A DNA stretch of 21,371 bases from Aadella sp043822885. GTDB taxonomy: Bacteria > Omnitrophota > Gorgyraeia > Tantalellales > Tantalellaceae. Positions 15,351 through 20,827 of the stretch are shown piece after piece (position 1 is the stretch's first letter; each line of letters begins with the position of its first letter). The notes beneath the pieces were generated by a model that worked only from the letters and a program-made list of their open reading frames with translations, was not told the origin of the DNA and did not search any database. The translations under genes were made by a program, and so were the position numbers. The DNA lies in NCBI GenBank assembly GCA_043822885.1, contig JBDRBI010000107.1, positions 1 through 21,371 of the forward strand, given 5' to 3'.

Positions 15351-16331
15351 ATGAAGAGAACAGGCATACTGGGTGTGGGAAAATATCTTCCTGAAAACAT
15401 TTTAACGAATGCTGATCTTGAAAGAATGGTCAACACGACCGATGAATGGATAACTTCGCGTACGGGCATAAAAGAACGACGTATTGCCGCGGAGAACGAA
15501 GCCACAAGTGATATGGCGGAAAAAGCCGCTAAAAGCGCGTTAAAAGACGCAGGACTCACTCCTCAGGATATTGATCTGATAATCGTCGCTACAATAACGC
15601 CTGATATGTTCTTTCCGTCTACAGCTTGTCTTCTGCAGCATAAATTAGGAGCCGGACCGATACCCGCGTTTGATATAGCAGTCGCGTGTTCAGGATTTGT
15701 TTACGGGATCGCCATAGCCGATAATTTCATAAAAAGCGGCACATATAAGAAGGCGTTAGTGGTTGCCGCCGAAAAATTATCCGCTGTTACCGATTGGGAA
15801 GACCGTTCTACGTGTGTGCTTTTTGGCGATGGCGCGGGAGCGGCAGTTCTGGGAGAAGTAGAAGAGGGTGGTATCCTGGGGACTTCTTTGGGAGCCGACG
15901 GCAGTAAGGGAGATCTCCTTCAGCTTCCCGCGGGAGGTTCCCGCATGCCGGCGTCGATAAAAACCGTAGAAAATAAACTTCACACTATTAAGATGGAGGG
16001 GAATACGCTTTTTAAACATGCCGTCAAAATAATGGCAGACGCGGCAAAGAGCGTTACAGAACCTCTGGGTCTTAAGGGAGATGATATTGATATCATTATC
16101 CCTCATCAGGCCAACATTCGTATACTTAATGCCTTGGCTAAACGTATGGGGGTCGATCCCCATGAAAAGGTGTACCTCAATATAGAAAAATACGGCAATA
16201 TGTCGGCGGCTTCAAGTGCCGTAGCTTTGACCGAAGCGGTAGAAGAGGGAAGGATCAAAAAAGGCGACATCATATTGATGGATGCTTTCGGAGGCGGTCT
16301 TACTTGGGGCGCGCTGGTGATCGAGTGGTGA
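15351..16331 (+). CDS. fabH: 3-oxoacyl-ACP synthase III FabH
   Basis: FabH condenses acetyl-CoA (or another acyl-CoA) with malonyl-ACP to start fatty-acid synthesis. The product is 326 aa. The catalytic triad is visible: C113 in VACSGFVYG, H250 in IIPHQANIR and N281 in EKYGNMSAAS. The N-terminus MKRTGILGVGKYLPENILTN, VNTTDEWITSRTGI and the C-terminal DAFGGGLTWGALVIEW are typical. GAGG upstream is the ribosome binding site. Substrate preference (straight or branched primer) cannot be told from sequence by eye. Confidence 0.96.
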   Translation: MKRTGILGVGKYLPENILTNADLERMVNTTDEWITSRTGIKERRIAAENEATSDMAEKAAKSALKDAGLTPQDIDLIIVATITPDMFFPSTACLLQHKLGAGPIPAFDIAVACSGFVYGIAIADNFIKSGTYKKALVVAAEKLSAVTDWEDRSTCVLFGDGAGAAVLGEVEEGGILGTSLGADGSKGDLLQLPAGGSRMPASIKTVENKLHTIKMEGNTLFKHAVKIMADAAKSVTEPLGLKGDDIDIIIPHQANIRILNALAKRMGVDPHEKVYLNIEKYGNMSAASSAVALTEAVEEGRIKKGDIILMDAFGGGLTWGALVIEW

Positions 16332-16431
16332 GCATAGACCATAGACAATAGACCATTGACCATAGACAGAGATTGACTGATGTGTAAATTGAATGATGTG
16401 TAGGGGCAATTCATGAATTGCCCCTACACAT
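16332..16431. repeat. Heptad array, end motif and perfect palindrome before fabD
   Basis: CATAGAC-type heptads follow the fabH stop (CATAGAC, CATAGAC, AATAGAC, CATTGAC, CATAGAC, 16333-16367). GATTGACTGATGTG follows at 16371-16384; the 19 bp from its start are identical to the copy at 15231-15249. A perfect 36-bp palindrome at 16396-16431 has the same core as the one at 5656-5683. The palindrome ends 22 bp before fabD. Confidence 0.9.
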
Positions 16432-16452
16432 TTTGACACAGAAAGAGAGAAT

Positions 16453-17427
16453 ATGAATAAAAAATATGGGTTATTATTTCCGGGGCAGGGATCACAGACC
16501 GCAGGTATGGGCAAAGGCCTTTATGAGACGCAAGCTGCCGCCAGATGGGTGTTTGACCGGGCCAATGAAGTTTTAGGAAGAGATATAAAAGCGCTTTGTT
16601 TTGAAGGATCGGAAGAAGAACTTCAAAAGACGGCTAACAGTCAGCCGGCTATATTTACAACAAGCATCGCTACTTTAAATGTATTAGCGGAAAAGATCAA
16701 AGGAAGTCCGGTCGGAGATGATGAAAGAGAGCTTTTTTTATCAGAAGATATAGCGGCGTTCGGGTCTATTAGTATGGGGCTCAGTTTGGGGGAACCGACA
16801 GCGCTGGTAGCCGCAGGGGCAATGAGCTTTGAATCGGGGCTAAGATTCGTTGATAATAGAGGAAAGTGCATGGATGACGCGTCAAAGAAGACTCCGGGGA
16901 AAATGGCCTCTATTATCGGCTTAAGTGTCGAAAAAGTAGAGGAGATCTGTAAGGGTGTAGGATGTCAGGTCGCTAATCTTAACTCGCCGGGACAAGTCGT
17001 GATATCGGGACATGCTAGCAAGGTAGAATTAGCCGCCGAACTGACGAAAAATGCGGGAGCAAAAAGAGCCATAATATTAAAAGTAAGCGGAGCGTTCCAT
17101 TCGGTACTTATGTCAGACGCTAAAGAGAAAATAAAAAAAGTACTGGACGGCATAGAGATCAATGAACCCGTTATAGACTTTATAAGCAATATAGACGCGG
17201 AAGTCACAAAAGATCCTGAAAAAATAAGGGTAAATCTTGCCGATCAGCTGGATAATAAGACCCTGTGGGAAGCATCGGTGATAAGATCCGTCTCTTTAGG
17301 CATAACGGATTATCTTGAGATAGGCCCGGGAAGCGTTCTTAAGGGCCTTTTGAGGAAAATAGATACTTCTCTTAACGTTGCGCCGATACACGCTTTGGAA
17401 GACATAGAGCGCCTCCTAGAAAGCTAA
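16453..17427 (+). CDS. fabD: Malonyl-CoA:ACP transacylase FabD
   Basis: FabD loads malonyl groups from CoA onto acyl carrier protein. The product is 324 aa, slightly long. LFPGQGSQTAGMG is at 8-20. The nucleophile elbow is GLSLG at 109-113 with S111, with leucine where most enzymes have histidine (GHSLG). R136 and H216 (in SGAFHSVLM) complete the active site. An extra stretch of about 15-20 residues (about 83-103, rich in D and E) lies before the elbow compared with the E. coli enzyme as I recall it. NLNSPGQVVISG and EIGPGSVLKGLL are typical. It is the last gene of the cluster; fabG and acpP are not in the window. Confidence 0.94.
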   Translation: MNKKYGLLFPGQGSQTAGMGKGLYETQAAARWVFDRANEVLGRDIKALCFEGSEEELQKTANSQPAIFTTSIATLNVLAEKIKGSPVGDDERELFLSEDIAAFGSISMGLSLGEPTALVAAGAMSFESGLRFVDNRGKCMDDASKKTPGKMASIIGLSVEKVEEICKGVGCQVANLNSPGQVVISGHASKVELAAELTKNAGAKRAIILKVSGAFHSVLMSDAKEKIKKVLDGIEINEPVIDFISNIDAEVTKDPEKIRVNLADQLDNKTLWEASVIRSVSLGITDYLEIGPGSVLKGLLRKIDTSLNVAPIHALEDIERLLES

Positions 17428-17716
17428 AATCCCCCGTTTTACTAATGTTTTATTGAGTATTTTGAGAAGGGATTTTTGTGTAGTAGTTTAGCTTGCATAA
17501 GAAACGCAAAGCGCATAGGGCAAAGAGCATGGTATATTGACCGCTGCGCTCCTCCGTCATCCTAATCCCGAGAGACTGATCGAGAATGTAATGTCCGGGA
17601 CAGTTTTTATTTTTATAATACTATGCGCCATGCTCTATGCGCTATGCAACTTACGCAAGCTAAGCTATTACGTTTTTGTGCACTTTGTTAAATATAAAAA
17701 AGCTAGTATTCTTTCT
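17428..17716. repeat. Gap after fabD with a long imperfect inverted repeat
   Basis: The gap between fabD and the next gene is about 420 bp. A weak terminator-like pair is AAAATCCC (17426-17433) with GGGATTTTT (17469-17477), with a long loop. A larger imperfect inverted repeat has arms at about 17481-17536 and 17617-17671: TTAGCTTGC is matched by GCAAGCTAA and AGCGCATAG by CTATGCGCT. The arms hold 7-bp GCGCATA/GAGCATG-like units, and the 80-bp centre includes GTCATCCTAATCCCGAG, reminiscent of the other hairpin units. No convincing gene is seen. Confidence 0.6.
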
Positions 17717-17745
17717 TTCCATTTTCCTAAATATTGTGATATACT
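17717..17745 (+). promoter_or_regulatory. Possible promoter of the exported-protein gene
   Basis: TATACT at 17740-17745 is preceded by TGA, an extended -10 element (TGN), and 17 bp upstream by TTCCAT (17717-17722), a poor -35. Transcription would begin near 17752, leaving a 99-nt AT-rich leader. Only the -10 is convincing. Confidence 0.35.
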
Positions 17746-17850
17746 AAGGATGTCAATAGGGAATTGAAGTAAATTAGATGTAATATCTTTTTAAAACAAT
17801 TTATGTTAGTAGTAAAAAATGTTTAGAGTTACGTGAAGTGTAGGTGTGAA

Positions 17851-18279
17851 ATGTATAGGATAATCAGAAAAAAAATAGTTGTTATTCTGGTTTTGGCTGT
17901 ATACTGTTCCACAGCTTTTTCGGAGCAGTCTGCTTCAGCTGATACTAAATTCATAGAACGTATAGTTCAAAAACAGGCATCCCTTATTGAGATGAGACAA
18001 AATTCCGCGGATATAATGACAGTTTTTAAGAAATACATGAAAACAGAAGATGTATCCGAAGATGTTCTCAAGGCGATCGAAAAGACAAATTCTCTTTCTG
18101 ATTCCAAATATGTGGATAGACTCGAGAATAAGCTGACTTCCATTATTAAAGATTCTATTAAGGACGCAGACAGCATGAGGGTCTTTATGCCGTCACCCGC
18201 TATGGTAGGAACGGTGACTCCGGAATCGGAAAACAAACTAGAGTATATCGAAGAGGGAAAAGCGGAAAAGAAAGAATAA
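17851..18279 (+). CDS. Small exported protein of unknown function
   Basis: Not recognised. The product is 142 aa from the ATG at 17851, preceded by AGGTG; a GTG at 17833 would add six residues before the signal sequence and is less likely. Residues 1-7 are basic, then VVILVLAVYCSTAFS makes a hydrophobic core and a plausible signal-peptidase site near residues 23-30. A cysteine lies in the core, but no clear lipobox follows. The mature part is charged and looks alpha-helical (FIERIVQKQASLIEMRQN..., SVxx-free), ending in an acidic/basic EEGKAEKKE tail. It is convergent with the next gene, 18 bp apart, with a terminator just downstream. Codon use resembles its neighbours. The reading frame, signal and regulatory sites make it likely real. 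Confidence 0.65.
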   Translation: MYRIIRKKIVVILVLAVYCSTAFSEQSASADTKFIERIVQKQASLIEMRQNSADIMTVFKKYMKTEDVSEDVLKAIEKTNSLSDSKYVDRLENKLTSIIKDSIKDADSMRVFMPSPAMVGTVTPESENKLEYIEEGKAEKKE

Positions 18280-18297
18280 CTATAGGGTCGGGAAACT

Positions 18298-18795
18298 TCA
18301 GTTTTTTACAAGCATAGCGGAATTTTCAGCTATGCTTTTTTTTGCGATATCCGACAACTTTTCAATATTGTCTTTAGCCGAAATTATTTCCTCGATCACT
18401 GCGGGGCTTTTGGTCTCTTTTAAGGCTTCATCAAGATATTCTATATCGTACTTGCATTGATTAATTATGAATTCAAGCCATCCATTAAGTATTTTTACGG
18501 TTTCAGGGGTCGACTCACTTTTGGAAGAAATAGATATCATCAGTATGCGAAAATAGGCTTCCATAGTTGTGAGCATGGAGGTTTCCATTTCAAAAATACG
18601 CTCAAGTGTTCTGATGTCGGCACCTTGAGCGTTCCTTATCTTTTCGGGTATAATACTGCCTTGATCAGTTATGGTATTCCTTAAGGAGAAGAGATGTTCG
18701 ACCTGCTTAAAATCTTCGGAATATGAGTAATTTCCGCTGTTAAGAACAAAAAGCAGGATAAGGACGATCGATAATGTAATATTTTTAGGTTTCAT
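18298..18795 (-). CDS. Small exported helical protein of unknown function
   Basis: Not recognised. The minus-strand product is 165 aa from the ATG at 18795; a GTG at 18807 would add MIIP before it. The N-terminus MKPKNITLSIVLILLFVLN is a clear signal sequence, with a likely cleavage region around NSGNYSYSEDF. The mature part is mostly predicted helix with many charged residues (FSLRNTITDQGSII, LERIFEMETSMLTTMEAYF, KETKSPAVIEEIISAKDNI). The size, export signal and convergent position make it resemble the gene at 17851-18279, but I see no convincing alignment between them. No clear ribosome binding site precedes it. Periplasmic location is inferred. Confidence 0.65.
   Translation of the reverse strand: MKPKNITLSIVLILLFVLNSGNYSYSEDFKQVEHLFSLRNTITDQGSIIPEKIRNAQGADIRTLERIFEMETSMLTTMEAYFRILMISISSKSESTPETVKILNGWLEFIINQCKYDIEYLDEALKETKSPAVIEEIISAKDNIEKLSDIAKKSIAENSAMLVKN
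18311..18343 (+). terminator. Intrinsic terminator for the + strand exported-protein gene
   Basis: AGCATAGC (18311-18318) and GCTATGCT (18329-18336) form a perfect 8-bp stem with a 10-nt loop, followed by eight T (18336-18343). It lies 31 bp after the stop of the + strand gene and entirely inside the 3' coding end of the minus-strand gene, where it encodes AENSAML. Confidence 0.8.
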
Positions 18796-18822
18796 AGGAA
18801 TAATCACTTTGCATCAAGTATT

Positions 18823-18828
18823 ATTATA
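18823..18828 (-). promoter_or_regulatory. Possible -10 box for the minus-strand exported-protein gene
   Basis: A consensus TATAAT is read on the minus strand at 18828-18823, in AT-rich sequence, about 28 bp before the ATG at 18795. The -35 position is only a T-rich stretch (TTTTAA). It would give a very short leader. Weak support. Confidence 0.3.
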
Positions 18829-18887
18829 TAAATATAGCACATTCCTTAAAAAATACAAGAACATTGAGCAATGAAAGATAGGTACGG

Positions 18888-18984
18888 GAGGCGAGAAGTT
18901 AGATAATGCGCTTGTGTAATGTGTAAAGTGTAATGTTATATATAGATCAAACAATATAACGCCATTACACATTTCACATAACAC
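18888..18984. repeat. Left copy of 97-bp inverted repeat around the receiver triad
   Basis: Matches the reverse complement of 20563-20659 at 92 of 97 positions by eye, with no gaps. It is built of 7-bp units (GAGGCGA, GAAGTTA, GATAATG, then GTGTAAT/GTGTAAA types). It is also self-complementary: GTGTAATG-type units face CATTACAC-type units around an AT-rich centre. It lies just upstream of the triad promoter. Confidence 0.9.
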
Positions 18985-19003
18985 GTCTTAAGCCGTTGTG
19001 GAT

Positions 19004-19032
19004 TTGACGTGCAGGGTAACGTCGAGTATACT
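19004..19032 (+). promoter_or_regulatory. Strong sigma70-like promoter of the receiver triad, with overlapping dyad
   Basis: TTGACG (19004-19009) and TATACT (19027-19032) are exactly 17 bp apart, one of the best promoter matches in the window. Transcription would start near 19039, giving a leader of about 140 nt. A dyad GACGT (19006-19010), 8 bp, ACGTC (19019-19023) overlaps the -35 and spacer and could bind a dimeric regulator. The site lies inside the segment bounded by the inverted repeats. Confidence 0.7.
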
Positions 19033-19038
19033 AAAGGC

Positions 19039-19104
19039 AGTTTAATAGTTTAATAGTTTAATGGTTTAATGGTTAAATGGTGAACAGTAAGCAGTGAACA
19101 GTTG
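19039..19104 (+). repeat. 7/8-bp unit array in the triad leader
   Basis: Eight-bp units AGTTTAAT, AGTTTAAT, AGTTTAAT, GGTTTAAT, GGTTAAAT pass into seven-bp units GGTGAAC, AGTAAGC, AGTGAAC. ATTGACTGATG at 19106-19116 follows, a variant of the array end motif. This array is in the 5' leader of a gene, unlike the others, which follow stop codons. Confidence 0.8.
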
Positions 19105-19179
19105 TATTGACTGATGCTCTTTCTTGACTCTCTGACTCTTTATTCGTGAATGGTTTGATAGTGAATGGGGAATGGTAAA

Positions 19180-19554
19180 ATGGGGAAATATAATAACTGT
19201 ATAGTGATGATAGACGATGAACCCTCTGCGTGTAACTTTGTTAAATCGTTTCTGGAGGAAAGAGGGTATTCCATATACGTTGCTTTTAACGGGGAAGACG
19301 GCATCGATCTGATAAAAGAAAAGAATCCTATTTTAGTGCTTTTAGATATAAGAATGCCGGGGCAAGACGGGGTGGATGTGCTTGAAAATATCCGAGTGCA
19401 TGATAAAGAATTAAAAGTGGTTATGATGACCGGACTGGAGGAAGGGGAACGCTTAGAAAGTGCTGAAAAATTGGGAGTGGCGGGCATATTAAATAAGCCC
19501 GTACAGCTATTGGAACTTTCCAAGACAATATGTTCATATATACCTCAGCCATAG
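19180..19554 (+). CDS. Single-domain response regulator 1 of the triad
   Basis: A 124-residue stand-alone receiver starting MGKYNNCIVMIDDEPSA. D12-D13, phospho-acceptor D56 in VLLDIRMPGQDG, T84 in VVMMTGL and K106-P107 in ILNKPVQ are all present, so it should accept phosphate. No output domain follows. I chose the ATG at 19180 over the one at 19165 because the latter adds repeat-derived residues (MGNGK) and leaves no room for a ribosome binding site; GGGGA lies upstream of 19180. It is first in a three-gene operon behind the promoter at 19004, 18 bp before the second receiver. Confidence 0.85.
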   Translation: MGKYNNCIVMIDDEPSACNFVKSFLEERGYSIYVAFNGEDGIDLIKEKNPILVLLDIRMPGQDGVDVLENIRVHDKELKVVMMTGLEEGERLESAEKLGVAGILNKPVQLLELSKTICSYIPQP

Positions 19555-19572
19555 AGGTGATAAGGGGGCATA

Positions 19573-19959
19573 ATGATAAGGATATTAGTACTTGATGACG
19601 AAGAAGGCAATCTCGACCAATTAACCGAATTTTTTGATTACAGAGGTTACAAGGTATTCGGCGAGACAACAGGGAGAGGTGCCATAGAGACATATGACAA
19701 GGAAGATCCCCAATTACTGCTTTTGGATATAAGAATGCCCAACGAGGACGGGATGGATGTTTTAAAGCACGTAAGAAGCAAGGATAAAGCCGCCAAAATA
19801 ATGATGATAACAGCCTTAAGGGACGAGGAAACGAAGAAAGAAGCGTTTGCTTTGGGCGCGGACGAATATGTACTTAAACCTTTTAACTATGAAGAGGTGG
19901 AGGGCCTTGTTATTAAGATGGTGAATGAGGTTATTGCGGAAGGGAAAAAAGTGGTATGA
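19573..19959 (+). CDS. Single-domain response regulator 2 of the triad
   Basis: A 128-residue receiver with D8-D9, D52 in LLLLDIRMPNEDG, T80 in IMMITAL and K102-P103 in YVLKPFNYEEVE. All phosphorylation residues are intact and the alpha4-beta5 face (FALGADEYVLKPF) is canonical. After the receiver there are only about 20 residues, ending EVIAEGKKVV, so no DNA-binding or enzymatic domain. A strong ribosome binding site (AAGGGGG) precedes it. Its stop overlaps the start of the third receiver by 4 bp, indicating coupled translation. Confidence 0.9.
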   Translation: MIRILVLDDEEGNLDQLTEFFDYRGYKVFGETTGRGAIETYDKEDPQLLLLDIRMPNEDGMDVLKHVRSKDKAAKIMMITALRDEETKKEAFALGADEYVLKPFNYEEVEGLVIKMVNEVIAEGKKVV

Positions 19960-20342
19960 AAACACCCGCTATTTTGATAGTCGATGATGAGAAAAAAACA
20001 AGAGATACAATAAGGGATTTTTTGACATTCCGTATTAAGTGTAACATACATGAAGCTGAAGACGGAGAAGACGCGCTTCGGAAATTGAAAGACAATGATA
20101 TTGATGTTATGCTTTTAGATATACGCATGCCCAAGAAAAACGGTATACTTGTTCTGGACGAAATGAAAGCGTTGAATAAGGACGTGAATACGATAGTGAT
20201 CACCGCTTGGGATAGCGACTTAGTAGCCGAAGAATGCGCAAAAAGAAATGTCGAATGTATCCCAAAACCCCTTACCTTAAGTGAGCTCTACAATAAGATC
20301 ACGAAATTGCTTATAGCCCGCGGACAGCACTTGCCTTTGTGA
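19956..20342 (+). CDS. Single-domain response regulator 3 of the triad
   Basis: A 128-residue receiver with D10-D11, D55 in MLLDIRMPKKNG, T83 in IVITAWD and K104-P105 in CIPKPLTL. The beta5 approach NVECIPKP and the aromatic-poor alpha4 region differ from the second receiver, and identity among the three looks modest, so they are old duplicates or independent recruits and not a recent tandem copy. No output domain. It ends just before a long repeat region with no kinase gene. Start and stop are set by the 4-bp overlap with receiver 2 and the TGA at 20340. Confidence 0.9.
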   Translation: MKTPAILIVDDEKKTRDTIRDFLTFRIKCNIHEAEDGEDALRKLKDNDIDVMLLDIRMPKKNGILVLDEMKALNKDVNTIVITAWDSDLVAEECAKRNVECIPKPLTLSELYNKITKLLIARGQHLPL

Positions 20343-20562
20343 GAGAAAATTGAAAAAAAGAACCATAAACGGTCACCAAGTCACCAGTCACCAAGTCACC
20401 AGGGGAAGTAGTCTAAAGTCTAAAGTCAAAAGTCTAAGGTCTGGTAAGAATAGAGGATAGACCGTAGATAACAGACTATAGACTATAGACCATAGCCTAA
20501 AAGTGAATAGTGAATAGTGAATGGTTTAGAAATCTAAAATCCAAAATAAAACTTTGTGTGAT
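20343..20562. repeat. Four successive unit arrays after the receiver triad
   Basis: No gene is seen. Alternating 7/8-bp AGTCACC/AGTCACCA units occupy about 20370-20401. AGTCTAA heptads (AGTCTAA, AGTCTAA, AGTCAAA, AGTCTAA, GGTCTGG) lie at about 20411-20445. ATAGACC/ATAGACT heptads lie at about 20456-20497, and AGTGAAT units at about 20502-20523. Each stretch uses its own unit family, as if separate arrays had been laid end to end. Confidence 0.8.
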
Positions 20563-20659
20563 GTGTTATGTGAAATGTGTAATGGCGTTATATTGTTTGC
20601 TCTACACATAACATTACACTTTACACATTACACAAACTCATTATCTAACTTCTCGCCTC
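20563..20659. repeat. Right copy of 97-bp inverted repeat around the receiver triad
   Basis: Inverted partner of 18888-18984, with five mismatches. The 1578 bp between the copies hold the triad promoter, leader, three genes and four arrays. The same self-complementary 7-bp unit structure is visible. Confidence 0.9.
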
Positions 20660-20827
20660 TCGCTTCTATCTTCTCTATTCTGTTATGATGTGACTGGTAT
20701 CCTCTAATATCTAATTTCTGTTTTTATGGAACTGGTGATAGGTAGCTTATAATGAAGTCTATTGTCTACGGTCAATGGTCTAATAGTCTCTTTTTCTTCT
20801 ATCTTCTAATTTCTATATTTTGCACGC
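20660..20827. repeat. Reverse-orientation arrays downstream of the XRE-cupin gene
   Basis: No gene is seen. TTCTATC/TTCTCTA-type units continue from the inverted repeat to about 20680, and GTCTATT, GTCTACG, GTCAATG, GTCTAAT units lie at about 20757-20785. On the minus strand these read as ATAGAC-type arrays after the stop codon at 20828, so here too an array lies behind a gene in its direction of transcription. Confidence 0.7.

Noticed and set aside
17527..17610. tRNA-like segment (ATCCTAATCCCGAGAGACTGA)
   Set aside because: No cloverleaf could be formed by eye; it resembles a degenerate hairpin unit.
17537..17767. + strand open frame of 76 codons after fabD
   Set aside because: It runs through the inverted repeat and lacks a ribosome binding site; composition is unlike the neighbouring genes.
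18888..20659. Composite transposon carrying the receiver triad
   Set aside because: No transposase or recombinase gene and no target-site duplication was seen; the flanks are themselves repeat arrays.
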